Below are positions 7,124-15,517 of a DNA stretch of 29,862 nucleotides, one piece after another (position 1 is the stretch's first letter; each line of letters begins with the position of its first letter). The stretch spans positions 19,373 through 49,234 of IMG/VR virus record IMGVR_UViG_3300033148_005191. One strand, 5' to 3'. Source of the stretch: a virus. Made by a program: the position numbers and the translations under genes. The notes beneath the pieces are model-generated. The model searched no databases and was not told the DNA's origin. It saw nothing but the letters and a program-made list of their open reading frames with translations.

Positions 7124-7391
7124 GAAATATGATATAGAATTGGCCGGAATGAATGTGCCAGTCCAACAGATTGAGAATCAATGTGGTGATGAGTGGGCTA
7201 TTAATCTGAAAGACAACGCAGATAGAATGGGTCATGCTAGATGGATGATTTCAGAAATGTTGGAAATTGGAGAAGATTGGTCTGATTACAAAACTAATAG
7301 ATGGCTTGGTTTTGTCCAGAGCATAATTTGGTGCACCAAATTAAGAGGTATATCAGAATTGCGCGATGATAATCGCAATCTGTACAATTAA
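7095..7391 (+). CDS. small unknown protein, 98 residues
   Basis: The start overlaps the end of tilS by 29 bases. The protein begins with a helix (KKIRQLLEKYDIEL) and has a Trp-rich centre and C-terminal half (EWAINLKDNADRMGHARWM, then WSDYKTNRWLGFVQSIIW) with two lone cysteines. The region from RMGHARWM through WLGFVQSIIW, with paired Arg/Trp residues, is typical of small phage proteins that sit beside nucleotide-metabolism genes, but I cannot name the family. Soluble and mainly helical. Position suggests co-expression with tilS. Confidence 0.72.
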   Translation: MNKKIRQLLEKYDIELAGMNVPVQQIENQCGDEWAINLKDNADRMGHARWMISEMLEIGEDWSDYKTNRWLGFVQSIIWCTKLRGISELRDDNRNLYN

Positions 7392-7423
7392 ACCGTATCT
7401 ATTTAAGATATTTAGGAGATTCA

Positions 7424-8437
7424 ATGATTCTAGAAGACATTAAGAAAGCTGATCTTGCTAATGTTGCCATATTCTCTGGAGCTGGCGTAGATCCTGATGG
7501 ACTAGCAGCACAATCTGGTATAAGAGTTCTAATTAAGCATCTCGGTGGAGAATCTATAAGCTTCTATAAAGGTTCATTCAATAGGGCTCAGAACAAGACG
7601 ATGAACCAACTTTTAAGTCTAAATCCAAAACCGGAGAATGAATTCATAGAAAGCAATTTTACATGCGTAATTTCCGTAGATGGACCAGCAGAAATATGCC
7701 CGGTTATCCCACACTTTGTAATTGACCATCACAAAGCTGGAGAACCAGCGAAGGAAGCAAGCGATATACAAGAAGTCGGAGCATGTTCATCAATTGTATG
7801 GAAATATCTAAAAGCCATAGATTATGATTTTACTGCTGATGAAGGACCAAAAGTGGCTACAGCATTGGCCATTGGCATTATTACTGATACTGATAATTTC
7901 AAGAAAACCAATTGTTCATCTCTTGATTTTGAAGCATTTGTTGATTGTTCCATCAACCGTGATGCCAAGTTATTCGCAGAGATTATGAATTATAAAGAAA
8001 AAGAATATTGCATGGATACTCTGTGTGACGGATGGAAGAAAAAAGAGACCCGTGGTAATATGTTAGTTACAAATCTTGGAACACTGACCAAAGACCAAAG
8101 TGGTGTAATCAGTGACGCCGCTGCCAAATTCAACAGATATTACGGTACTACATTAGTATTTGGTCTAGTTGATGGATCATTAATGGCCAGTGTCAGAAGT
8201 ACCGATTGGTCTGTCGAAGTAGGTGATTTCGTACGACAAATCTTCGGAACCGGCGGCGGGAAGTTAGGGGCTGGCGCTGTTACCGTCAAACTGCCAATTT
8301 GTCAAGATTTGCCGACAGACCTAGCTGATGAAGTCTGTGACAGTCTATATAAAGCTGTCGCTCACAAAGCTTTAAAAGCAGCCGGAGACGGAGTTGATCC
8401 ACGCAGCACAAAATCATTTACTACCAATGGATTATGA
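7424..8437 (+). CDS. DHH/DHHA1 family phosphoesterase (NrnA-like)
   Basis: A 337-residue protein with the two-domain DHH plan. The DHH domain shows the metal-binding DPDG (D23, D25), a conserved Asp in ISVDGP (D86), the signature IDHH (D101-H102-H103) and TDTDNF (D155, D157). The DHHA1 domain follows, with a glycine-rich substrate loop GTGGGKLGAGA at about residues 270-280. This arrangement is shared by NrnA nano-RNase/pAp phosphatases and by cyclic-dinucleotide-degrading GdpP-type proteins; the membrane and sensor domains of GdpP are absent. A likely activity is Mn-dependent hydrolysis of short oligonucleotides, pAp or a linear/cyclic dinucleotide. AGGAG at 7414-7418, five bases before the ATG, fixes the start. 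Confidence 0.92.
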   Translation: MILEDIKKADLANVAIFSGAGVDPDGLAAQSGIRVLIKHLGGESISFYKGSFNRAQNKTMNQLLSLNPKPENEFIESNFTCVISVDGPAEICPVIPHFVIDHHKAGEPAKEASDIQEVGACSSIVWKYLKAIDYDFTADEGPKVATALAIGIITDTDNFKKTNCSSLDFEAFVDCSINRDAKLFAEIMNYKEKEYCMDTLCDGWKKKETRGNMLVTNLGTLTKDQSGVISDAAAKFNRYYGTTLVFGLVDGSLMASVRSTDWSVEVGDFVRQIFGTGGGKLGAGAVTVKLPICQDLPTDLADEVCDSLYKAVAHKALKAAGDGVDPRSTKSFTTNGL

Positions 8438-8520
8438 TATGTAGTAAACTACAATTTCACGTTGGGCAGAAAGTCTGTCTTGCTCCCAAGATGCACTAAG
8501 CTATAGGAACTTTTTTTTAA
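8438..8520 (+). other. intergenic: two small inverted repeats and a T-run
   Basis: After the DHH gene comes TGTAGT-AA-ACTACA at 8440-8453, then a second 5-bp hairpin TCTTG-CTCC-CAAGA at 8478-8491, then eight T at 8511-8518 just before the next ATG. The elements are too weak and too far apart for a confident intrinsic terminator. They could be an operator or a weak attenuator for the membrane peptide gene. Confidence 0.3.
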
Positions 8521-8739
8521 ATGAAAAAATTAATTTTAGTCATATTATTTATTATTTGCTGCTGTTATTCATACCACAGCGGGTATGAAAAAGGCCATAC
8601 AGAGGGGATAAACAAAAGCTTTCAATATGGACACTACGTTGGATGCTGGAAAGGCGTTTGTTCCTGCCCATGCTGGGAAAGAGAAGGCAATATCTGCTCT
8701 CTATGTAAATCTAGAATTATTGAAGAAGACCGAAATTAA
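8521..8739 (+). CDS. membrane-anchored Cys-rich small protein
   Basis: A 72-residue protein with a KK start and a hydrophobic stretch at residues 4-16 (LILVILFIICCC), a signal-anchor or signal peptide. The remaining 50 residues carry six cysteines (C42, C47, C49, C51, C59, C62) arranged as C-x4-C-x-C-x-C-x7-C-x2-C, suggesting a small zinc-binding or disulphide domain. If exported, disulphides would be expected; if N-in/C-in, a zinc knuckle. No lipobox is clear, although CCC after the hydrophobic stretch could allow lipidation. Holin and spanin were considered, but the Cys-rich tail fits neither well. The gene stands alone in a + strand run. Confidence 0.65.
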   Translation: MKKLILVILFIICCCYSYHSGYEKGHTEGINKSFQYGHYVGCWKGVCSCPCWEREGNICSLCKSRIIEEDRN

Positions 8740-8765
8740 CTAATAGATCATAGTATTTTACAAAC

Positions 8766-8990
8766 ATGACATATCAGGAAATAATAAATTTCCTTAAAGA
8801 ATATCTAGACTCCAAAAAAATTCCATATATCGATGTTGGGGTAGCCGGCGATAGAATAATCGTAAGAGTAAAATTTAAAGAATATGCCGAAGCAATACCA
8901 GATAGTATAGATGGGACCTCAATAGCAGTATCAGTAGCAGGCCCGACACAACAAGAGCTACGTGAAATGGGAGAATTCTATGGCGGCTAA
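8766..8990 (+). CDS. small unknown protein, 74 residues
   Basis: An alpha-beta pattern: an N-terminal helix (YQEIINFLKEYLDSK), two strands (YIDVGVAGDRIIVRVKF) and a C-terminal region with SIAVSVAGPTQQELREMGEF. The repeated VGVAGDR/VSVAGPT turns suggest a compact ferredoxin-like fold; this is inference. No catalytic residues are apparent. The next gene starts within its last codons (11-base overlap) and its Shine-Dalgarno lies in this gene's 3' end, so the two are probably coupled. Confidence 0.65.
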   Translation: MTYQEIINFLKEYLDSKKIPYIDVGVAGDRIIVRVKFKEYAEAIPDSIDGTSIAVSVAGPTQQELREMGEFYGG

Positions 8991-9456
8991 AGTCAAATTC
9001 AAGAAATGCCCAGAATGCGGCAGCAAAATGATTGTCAAAAAATCTCGTAAATATGGCAGCAAATTCTGGGCGTGCACCTCCTGGCCAGAATGCGAATCCA
9101 CATCGCCATACCACGGCAACGGTGCCAGAGCCGGAATCGATATAGATATCAGAGAAATAAAAAATGGATTCGTCATTACTACCTCAGACAAATATGTTGA
9201 TTCGGCAGATGAGGACGAACCAGCCGAATTTTACTGCCAAGACAAAACAAAATTGCGCCTTTCGCTTGGAAATGTATTCGATAATGCTGTCAACCAACTA
9301 ATGGATAAAATAGAATCGTCTGAAAATTTCGATGAAGAGCCAAACAAGAAAGAATCAGAAGCAAGAGCAAAAAGAGTCACACGTGGGGATACAGATATCA
9401 ACGCATTGATAGCCAAAATGAAGGAGACCAAAAATCGAATATCAAATGAAGATTGA
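8980..9456 (+). CDS. topoisomerase-type zinc-finger protein
   Basis: Started at ATG 8980 (GGGAG about seven bases upstream), the protein is 158 residues. Residues 10-38 match the C-terminal zinc finger of type I topoisomerases: CPECGSKM (C10, C13), then an aromatic FWACTSWPEC (C32, C38). This single finger occurs alone in small proteins and binds single-stranded or nicked DNA. Residues 45-95 form an unknown domain (IDIREIKNGFVIT), and the C-terminus is charged and helical (MDKIESSENFDEEPNKKESEARAKR). A GTG at 8962 would add six residues but has no better ribosome site. DNA binding is likely; a role in replication or repair is inferred. Confidence 0.82.
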   Translation: MAAKVKFKKCPECGSKMIVKKSRKYGSKFWACTSWPECESTSPYHGNGARAGIDIDIREIKNGFVITTSDKYVDSADEDEPAEFYCQDKTKLRLSLGNVFDNAVNQLMDKIESSENFDEEPNKKESEARAKRVTRGDTDINALIAKMKETKNRISNED

Positions 9457-9510
9457 GAGTTACCATTGAAGTCTGCGCTCAAGTCAACTCGATGGGACCC
9501 ATCAACTAAA

Positions 9511-9530
9511 ACGCCACGCCACGCCACGCC
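9511..9530 (+). repeat. four tandem ACGCC units
   Basis: Four exact 5-base repeats, with partial matches on both sides. The 7-base inverted repeat around them could place the repeats in the loop of a stem. Confidence 0.9.
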
Positions 9531-9570
9531 ACCTACTTTAGTTTTGTAACTATATCCTACGCAAAGTAAA

Positions 9571-9588
9571 AGTAGCAGTAGCAGTAGC
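9571..9588 (+). repeat. three tandem AGTAGC units
   Basis: Three exact 6-base repeats in the non-coding junction. No function is apparent. Confidence 0.9.
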
Positions 9589-9598
9589 AATGTCAATC

Positions 9599-9712
9599 TT
9601 ATTTATCAATACCAAGCTTACGCACTATAAATTCCTGCACATACGGCGACAACTTCCAAGTACTAAAGGTGCGGATGGCTATCCCACAGGCGACTCGCAA
9701 ACTGCCTCCCAC
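9599..9712 (-). CDS. candidate 37-residue ORF without ATG start
   Basis: A minus-strand frame ending at TAA 9599-9601 with GTG at 9712 (TTG at 9715) as the nearest alternative starts. The product has a protein-like amphipathic pattern: GGSLRVACGIAIRTF, then WKLSPYVQEF and IVRKLGIDK. No Shine-Dalgarno sits at the right distance (GGAGG lies inside the frame). It could be a short gene, a remnant of a longer one, or chance. Confidence 0.25.
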   Translation of the reverse strand: MGGSLRVACGIAIRTFSTWKLSPYVQEFIVRKLGIDK

Positions 9713-9719
9713 CAATTCA

Positions 9720-11858
9720 TCAATCTAGACTAAAGTAAGTAGCAACAACAGTATCAGAAGAATCTAATTCAGGAGCAGTACCAGAACCCACCAACCACAT
9801 GATGCTCTTATTGTCCGTTCCAGTCAACTGATAATCGAAACCAACACCATTAAAGTGATATAATCTGTTTACATATATCTTCACTGAGGATGGATCTGGG
9901 GTATAAGTTAAGCCATTGGCCAATACAACATCGCCGCCAGAAATATCAATAGGCAATTCTGTTGGTTCCAAAGGGATAATTTCTTGCCTAGATTGTAAAT
10001 TAAATCCAGTTGCTCCGATAGCGCCAGTATACCCATCTGAACCTGTAAATCCTGTGGCTCCAGTCGTAGCCCCAGTTGGACCAGTAGCCCCAATTAATCC
10101 TACACCTGTATTGCCTGTTGCTCCAGTCGCTCCAATTGCTCCCGTCGGACCGGTATTGCCCGTCATGCCGCGTATACCAGCATATCTTGCTACAGTGAAT
10201 ATACTGTCGGGAGACAAAGTATCGTTAGCTTGAGTTGATGTAGCTTGCCATGTTACACGATCACCAGCATTTAATGTAACATATACAGTTCTAGATATAA
10301 CTTCATCGGGCCCTAATCCAGTAGCATTGACCGTGAATCTAGAACCTGGAACTACTGCAAAATCATTTACTCTCAACCTAAAGTCGATAGCACGTGCAAC
10401 ACCAGGGGCGCCGAATGTAACTACTCCATTTAGCCCAATCCTATAAGTACCATTGTCAAAGACTCTAACACAATCATCAGTTGGATTAGTATGATCTATA
10501 GATGCGGAATCAGTCTCAACGTCAGTGGTATCAAAATCTATATCGCCCCAAACACCAGTAGGAAGTATGTATCCAGCAAGAGTGCGAGCTTGGACCATTG
10601 GGGCAGTTAATCCAAGTGGCCCAGTTTGTCCTATCGGGCCTGTAAATCCAGTAGGACCAATCACTACATCAGTATCGGTACTATAGACAGCCACCAATTC
10701 ATCAGATGCGTTGAGCGCAACAGCTGTTCCAGAATCAACTTGCCAGATTATTTGTCTGTTGGTAGGACCAGTTAGACTATAATCGCGGCCGGCTCCTTGT
10801 ACCTGGAATAATTTGTTTAGATATAGTTTAACTGTATTTGGATAACTAATTGGATAATTTAGAGTATCGCTGAGTATAGTATCTGGTACTGTTTCAGATA
10901 TGTCTTGCGGAGTGAGTTCTTGTTGGATCGGTGCTAATGAGAAAGCTGCCGAATCTTCAATGTAAAGAGCTACCAATTCGTCGCTACTGTCAAGAGGGAT
11001 AGCAGTTCCAGAATTGATCTGCCATACAATCTGATTACGATTTGCGCCAACTACCTGGTAATCTCGTCCAGGACCTTGAGTTTGCAACAATTTATTTAAG
11101 AATAATCTGATGCTTTCGATATTACTTACTGGAGTTGGTAACCTAGAAGCCAAAATAGTATCGGGGCTACCACCAAGTATATCCTCTGCTGCAAGTATTT
11201 CTTGTTTTGGAATGGTTAATAGAAAACCAGGTACCCCAGTTGAACCAGTTGGTCCAGTTGGTCCAGTTGAACCAGTTGGCGATGTTGAACCAGTAATTCC
11301 GCTTGGTCCAGTTGGACCTCTAATCCCTATTCCGTTTTCGCCAGTCTCTCCAATATATCGATATATCGTGATTAATAGCGGTAATGCATAACCTAGGTCA
11401 GCAGGTGTGAAATTTTCATCGAATCTTACTACTCCGTTGCGATGATCTACTTGATAGCGCCCGTCGCTCAGACTGATCGGCGTTAGGTCATTCTCATATA
11501 ATTGAAATAAATATCCTGGACCGAACCTAACAGGATCACACCAATTTGTGATTCTATCGCTTGTAGTATCTCCTGGAATGCCATATGCTGCGTATGATTG
11601 TCCATTTGATAATGGTACTTCGTCTAATTGATATAGCGTTAGTTTGTCTACTACAGCTTCCGATGTTGCTATGGCTTCATCGGCTTCTGTTGGGTTATTA
11701 GCATATGGGATTGGTTCGATTAGTACATCATTGGATATGATTACTGGTCCCCATGGGTATTGTTCTTCGAACCAGTTCTTGTCGTTATTGGTAGACAGTA
11801 CTCCAAGCGACATTTTACTAGCTATATTGAGTTTAGTGGTATCAGATAGTTCAGCCAT
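9720..11858 (-). CDS. collagen-like tail-fibre protein with three repeated domains
   Basis: A 712-residue mosaic protein. Gly-x-y collagen-like runs occur at about residues 172-212, 401-416 and 561-619, rich in GPTG and GATG. One domain is present three times, at about 215-304, 309-395 and 622-711. Each copy has a (V/I)(R/K)(L/I)(F/Y)(L/V)N(K/R)L core, then G-x-G-x-DYQ or DYS, then (I/M)(V/I/M)W with SGTA and a final SD(E/T)(L/V)VA. Residues 420-560 look like a C1q/TNF-type jelly roll, commonly paired with collagen stalks. The N-terminus (1-170) probably attaches to the virion. This is the usual build of trimeric phage fibres and host-binding proteins. GGTGAG lies about seven bases before the ATG. 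The strong Pro-rich frame on the opposite strand is its shadow. Confidence 0.85.
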   Translation of the reverse strand: MAELSDTTKLNIASKMSLGVLSTNNDKNWFEEQYPWGPVIISNDVLIEPIPYANNPTEADEAIATSEAVVDKLTLYQLDEVPLSNGQSYAAYGIPGDTTSDRITNWCDPVRFGPGYLFQLYENDLTPISLSDGRYQVDHRNGVVRFDENFTPADLGYALPLLITIYRYIGETGENGIGIRGPTGPSGITGSTSPTGSTGPTGPTGSTGVPGFLLTIPKQEILAAEDILGGSPDTILASRLPTPVSNIESIRLFLNKLLQTQGPGRDYQVVGANRNQIVWQINSGTAIPLDSSDELVALYIEDSAAFSLAPIQQELTPQDISETVPDTILSDTLNYPISYPNTVKLYLNKLFQVQGAGRDYSLTGPTNRQIIWQVDSGTAVALNASDELVAVYSTDTDVVIGPTGFTGPIGQTGPLGLTAPMVQARTLAGYILPTGVWGDIDFDTTDVETDSASIDHTNPTDDCVRVFDNGTYRIGLNGVVTFGAPGVARAIDFRLRVNDFAVVPGSRFTVNATGLGPDEVISRTVYVTLNAGDRVTWQATSTQANDTLSPDSIFTVARYAGIRGMTGNTGPTGAIGATGATGNTGVGLIGATGPTGATTGATGFTGSDGYTGAIGATGFNLQSRQEIIPLEPTELPIDISGGDVVLANGLTYTPDPSSVKIYVNRLYHFNGVGFDYQLTGTDNKSIMWLVGSGTAPELDSSDTVVATYFSLD

Positions 11859-11864
11859 TCATGC

Positions 11865-14000
11865 TCACCAATTTATAGATAGCCCAGCGCCAGTGCCTAA
11901 TAATTCAGCCACTCCAGAATTAGCATAAGTTATTTCTAGAATCAACTGATAATCAGAGCTAGCATCAGTCCCAATTGTGCCAAGACTGAATTCGATCTGA
12001 TTATTAATGTCCAAGCTATTTACCCCAGAATTTATTCTACATCCCTCTCCGTTAGTACCAGTAGGATATAACGCCTGAGTCGGGAATGTTGCACCATTAA
12101 ACAGTACAATTAAGTCCAACCACATCGTCTTCCCAGGAACCTTAATCCTCAGACCAACATTACTAATAATGTCGGCCTCAACTAACCCGGGCAGCGTGAT
12201 AATCCCATTCGTCCTAGAACCAACAGTAGATCTAAAAACTCTATAATAAGTTCTATTAGTACCAACCAAACCATTATAATTTGGACCAACTGGAAGGCGT
12301 CCAACAGAGTAATCCGTAGCAGGCCACACTATCCTATTCTTACCGGTGGCTTCATTAATATCATACACTTGAAGCTCATTAGCCCTAGCCACATTGGTTA
12401 ACAATATAGTTGAATCAAATAGACCAGGTGGACCCGGCATGCCACCTATTGGAACGTTAAAATTAGTAGTATTTGGCAGTCTATATCTTTCATCTGTAAA
12501 ATCATCTAATATATCAGTACTGTTCGGTCCTTCACTCATAACTGCAAAACCATTACTTACTGTGTTCCGTGGAGTATAAGATCCATATGGATCTTGCGGA
12601 GTACCAGTAACCACCGGATCATCATCCTCAACACCAGCGCCAACAGTTATAGCGAAATTGTTGACCGTCATAATCTCAGTAATATCAGGTGGTACAGAGA
12701 CTCCAATAACAGATCCATCAGTAACAAGGATACCCGCAGTAGTGTCGCCAAAATCGCTGGCATCGAGCAATAATGGTATATTACTCTGATGATAGACATT
12801 GTTGAATAATCTTAGCAGTGTCACATCAAGGTCGAATGTAGAACCAACTCCATAATATGGGACACCACTGAGATAATTTAGAGATGGAACATTTGGAGTT
12901 ATAGTTATTGATGTGATTGTTGGATCATTTATAACTCCAGCTATATTAGTATCATAGAACCATCCTAATAAATTAGTTTGGTTGATTATCGCGCCATATT
13001 CATGGCGTAACCTAATACTATTATATCCTTGTCTCAGAGCAGCTGCAGCCAGCGTAATTCGAGCGGTTCCTTGCTGATAATTATTAGATGGGATACCACT
13101 AGTTCCAATTGATAATATAGATAGAGTCCCTCCTACGAAAGTGACTACGCCAGCTATTATTAGACTGCCAGTGCCTGGCGTGTTGTAATTAGTAATGTTC
13201 TGAGATCCTGGTCTATTTAATTCATTAAAATTAGCATTAAGATCAATATTGGCAATGTCCACACCATTAATCTCCAGGATCAAATTGCCCAGACTGGCAT
13301 TGCCAAATATAGTAACACTATGGCCGATAATAAAAGCTGACTGTTGAGTAATACTAGCATAAATATTTCCAGCTACCAATGCAGGAGGATAATTTATATT
13401 AGATTGACTCATGCGCCCAGTTGATAGGGCTGGCATACCTGTCAGATTACCGCCAAGAAGAGATGGAGGTAATCCGCCACCAATATAAACAACACCTGGT
13501 GCAACCAATGTAGCAAAATGATCACTACCTGGAGTAGCATCTGAGATAAATCGTATCTCAGTCACTTCAGGAACCACTTGCTCATCAACGTCTCCAGGCG
13601 GTGCTGATGCGACAGTTACTGCTCTATCGATTGGTGACCATATACCACTCTGTAGTACTAGAGAATCCCCATTACTGGCGCCAGTAACATCTACATCAGT
13701 TAGATCTCCCAGATCTGCAGCAACATCTGCGGCTATCCAGATACCGGAATTATAAGTTAGTACTTGTCCGTCTGATGGGCTTGGTATATTAACATCTGGC
13801 ACATCATCCAGTGATTCGATTGGTGGTGTGGTTTCTAGCGTACTCAGTCTATATACTATAGTCCCATCTGTTAAATTATAATCACCAACAGCTTCAGTCA
13901 ACCAATCTACTTGGTATTCTTGCTTGTTATGATCCGTATTTGGGATAATTTCGCCATTATCCCTTAGTTGTTTTTGATATGGGAACTGGTATTCAGACAT
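11865..14000 (-). CDS. tail-fibre/virion-like protein, 711 residues
   Basis: The N-terminal 60 residues (PYQKQLRDNGEIIP) are followed by two copies of a short module at about 63-90 and 97-124: LDDVPDV...DGQVLTYNSGIW and LGDLTDV...GDSLVLQSGIW. Modules of the form L-D-V...G-L-W are common in phage tail fibres, where they act as stalk repeats. The remaining 580 residues are rich in N, G, T, I and L with few charges and no enzyme motif, as expected for beta-structured fibre domains. It lies between the collagen-like protein and small tail genes and ends six bases before the next start. An AAGGT sequence precedes the ATG. It probably builds or decorates a fibre; the receptor is unknown. Confidence 0.75.
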   Translation of the reverse strand: MSEYQFPYQKQLRDNGEIIPNTDHNKQEYQVDWLTEAVGDYNLTDGTIVYRLSTLETTPPIESLDDVPDVNIPSPSDGQVLTYNSGIWIAADVAADLGDLTDVDVTGASNGDSLVLQSGIWSPIDRAVTVASAPPGDVDEQVVPEVTEIRFISDATPGSDHFATLVAPGVVYIGGGLPPSLLGGNLTGMPALSTGRMSQSNINYPPALVAGNIYASITQQSAFIIGHSVTIFGNASLGNLILEINGVDIANIDLNANFNELNRPGSQNITNYNTPGTGSLIIAGVVTFVGGTLSILSIGTSGIPSNNYQQGTARITLAAAALRQGYNSIRLRHEYGAIINQTNLLGWFYDTNIAGVINDPTITSITITPNVPSLNYLSGVPYYGVGSTFDLDVTLLRLFNNVYHQSNIPLLLDASDFGDTTAGILVTDGSVIGVSVPPDITEIMTVNNFAITVGAGVEDDDPVVTGTPQDPYGSYTPRNTVSNGFAVMSEGPNSTDILDDFTDERYRLPNTTNFNVPIGGMPGPPGLFDSTILLTNVARANELQVYDINEATGKNRIVWPATDYSVGRLPVGPNYNGLVGTNRTYYRVFRSTVGSRTNGIITLPGLVEADIISNVGLRIKVPGKTMWLDLIVLFNGATFPTQALYPTGTNGEGCRINSGVNSLDINNQIEFSLGTIGTDASSDYQLILEITYANSGVAELLGTGAGLSINW

Positions 14001-14015
14001 AGTAACCTTATATAT

Positions 14016-14153
14016 TTAGTCCTCAGAATCGATCTCTATTAAATCGGAAACAAATGAATCATCATCACGGAAGGCCAATAGCATAGAAACTGGTTGTTCA
14101 GGAGTAGCTTCCTGAAAATCTCCTGTGCCAGATTCTGGTTTAAGCGGAATCAT
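14016..14153 (-). CDS. 45-residue acidic protein with near-perfect Shine-Dalgarno
   Basis: The ATG at 14153 lies six bases downstream of AAGGAGG (14160-14166), the best ribosome site in the window, so this short frame is very probably a gene. It starts 14 bases inside the end of the preceding gene. The product is acidic and ends LIEIDSED, with a central hydrophobic SMLLAFRDDDSF. It has no Cys and no membrane segment. Its position between a coiled-coil protein and a fibre protein suggests a small structural or chaperone-like factor. I do not recognise a family. Confidence 0.75.
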   Translation of the reverse strand: MIPLKPESGTGDFQEATPEQPVSMLLAFRDDDSFVSDLIEIDSED

Positions 14154-15075
14154 TTAAGACCTCCTTAATTTTATTGGTCCTATTTATATTATTAGTGCAC
14201 TGATTTATCAACTCTTCTATAATATAGCTTTTATGTTCATCTGCCACATTCTCTAATTTATTTAAATATTCACCAAGCATGGATTCCAATCGCTTCTTAT
14301 GCTCATCAATAATATCATCAATATCATCGTCATCAGACATTATTTCAGGACGTATTGATTTAGTGAACAGAATATCAGGATCAACAAAGCCGATTTCTTC
14401 TATCATAATTCTCTCGAACCGGTCTGCGAAACTCTCAGCAGCATAAGCACTAGTAGCAGGTGGACCGAATCTAGGAATTCTAGCTGGATTCTGTTTCCTG
14501 GCCATTCTACCCCTACATGGGAATTTATATTGGTCTTCGCCGACTGGTTCAACTTCAGAAGCTTCAACAGTACCTTCTATAGCTTCAACACCACCAGCTT
14601 TTGGATTGACATATGAAGCATTAAACATCATTGTATCCACTTGTCCTTGCTCCATACCATCAGCTAATTTCCTAAGATCATCTGGGCTTAATTCGCCAGA
14701 TATAGTTATATTGCTGCCTTGTATCGTAGTTTGAATCTCGGCTTCACCCAGAATTTTCATTTTATTTCTTTCTTGCAATGGAGTTAATGCAAATGTTATT
14801 AGATTATTTCTCCTCTTTGGCAACCTAAATTCTCTATTATTTAGATCATCATATACCAATGGAGTACCGTTTACCGTCATATTGATAGGCCTATCTTTGA
14901 TGAAATTAGAGATGTGTCTCAGAAACCCATCAAAATCAGGACAACTTAAGATTGTATAACCCTGGAAATTAGGGTAGTCAGCATCAATACTATAATCTGT
15001 ATTTGTGACACGGCAATGGCGATCAAACTCGTCATAGACCTCAGCTAACCACTCATGTATGCCTTCATTAAGCAT
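14140..15075 (-). CDS. unknown tail-region protein, about 311 residues
   Basis: The frame is open to 15120, but the ATG at 15075 gives a natural start (MLNEGIHEWLAEVYDEF) and only an 8-base overlap with the upstream gene. The upstream alternatives are TTG 15120 and ATG 15117. The N-terminal half is alpha-beta with an aromatic core (ADYPNFQGYTILSCPDFDGF). A basic linker near residue 190 (CRGRMARKQNPARIPRF) follows. The last 75 residues form an acidic helix or coiled coil (DDDDIDDIIDEHKKRLESM onward). No enzyme motif is visible. It lies in the fibre operon, so a virion or assembly role is likely. GGGAG is present but 14 bases upstream, so the start is not certain. Confidence 0.7.
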   Translation of the reverse strand: MLNEGIHEWLAEVYDEFDRHCRVTNTDYSIDADYPNFQGYTILSCPDFDGFLRHISNFIKDRPINMTVNGTPLVYDDLNNREFRLPKRRNNLITFALTPLQERNKMKILGEAEIQTTIQGSNITISGELSPDDLRKLADGMEQGQVDTMMFNASYVNPKAGGVEAIEGTVEASEVEPVGEDQYKFPCRGRMARKQNPARIPRFGPPATSAYAAESFADRFERIMIEEIGFVDPDILFTKSIRPEIMSDDDDIDDIIDEHKKRLESMLGEYLNKLENVADEHKSYIIEELINQCTNNINRTNKIKEVLNDSA

Positions 15076-15517
15076 TGACAGTACGATATCTCCCAGCAAA
15101 ATAGTTAACAATAGCATCAACTAATGGATCTATCTGATTGCTCAAAGGAAGTAAATGAGCATTCCTCCTCATAAAAGAACGCCCAAATCGGTTTGGTTCA
15201 AATTGCCAATGTCCATTATTAACGTCAGGCCAACAAGACAAATTAGTCGAACGATAAGCAGTATTACAACGACCATTATCAAGAGAAACAGACAGCCTTG
15301 GCACTCTCTTCCTCAAAGCCATAGCCAAAGCAGCATTATATTCCTCGATAGCATGGCGAAGATGCATACGCAGCTCGTCCAGATGTATTTCCGCATCATC
15401 TATCTCTTTCCTTATTTCTTGAATCAGATCAAATTTGCCTTTCACATCATTAGCCGATATGCTAGGCAAAGAACTTATTTCCTCATTAATAACACGATCC
15501 AAATTCTTGCGATCCAT
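15068..15517 (-). CDS. coiled-coil small tail-region protein, 149 residues
   Basis: Residues 20-75 form a heptad-like helix (FDLIQEIRKEIDDAEIHLDE, then LRMHLRHAIEEYNAALAMAL). A basic, aromatic C-terminal domain (GHWQFEPNRFGRSFMRRNAH) with two cysteines follows. The start overlaps the stop of the 956-residue gene as TAATG and has GGAGGT about five bases upstream, so the two are translationally coupled. The coiled coil suggests oligomerisation, for example a fibre connector or assembly factor; this is inferred from structure and position. Confidence 0.75.
   Translation of the reverse strand: MDRKNLDRVINEEISSLPSISANDVKGKFDLIQEIRKEIDDAEIHLDELRMHLRHAIEEYNAALAMALRKRVPRLSVSLDNGRCNTAYRSTNLSCWPDVNNGHWQFEPNRFGRSFMRRNAHLLPLSNQIDPLVDAIVNYFAGRYRTVNA

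Larger units (their letters stand above)
9457..9719 (+). other. convergent non-coding junction with tandem repeats
   Basis: This 263-base stretch separates converging gene blocks and has a higher GC and different composition from its surroundings. It contains four tandem ACGCC units (9511-9530) flanked by the inverted pair AACTAAA (9504-9510) and TTTAGTT (9537-9543), and three tandem AGTAGC units (9571-9588). A minus-strand frame at 9599-9712 is listed separately. No tRNA cloverleaf or clear intrinsic terminator was seen. Confidence 0.5.

Noticed and set aside
8478-8518. Intrinsic terminator after the DHH gene
   Set aside because: The hairpin is only 5 bp and the T-run is 20 bases away and abuts the next start codon.
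9511-9588. CRISPR-like array
   Set aside because: The repeats are 5-6 bases, directly tandem and without spacers.
9231-9596. Minus-strand ORF beginning with a run of leucines, like a signal peptide
   Set aside because: It is antisense to the zinc-finger gene and its Leu run is just the complement of the AGTAGC repeat and adjoining sequence.
9916-10233. Proline/valine-rich plus-strand ORF (also 11110-11391)
   Set aside because: Shadow of the collagen-like Gly-x-y coding on the opposite strand.
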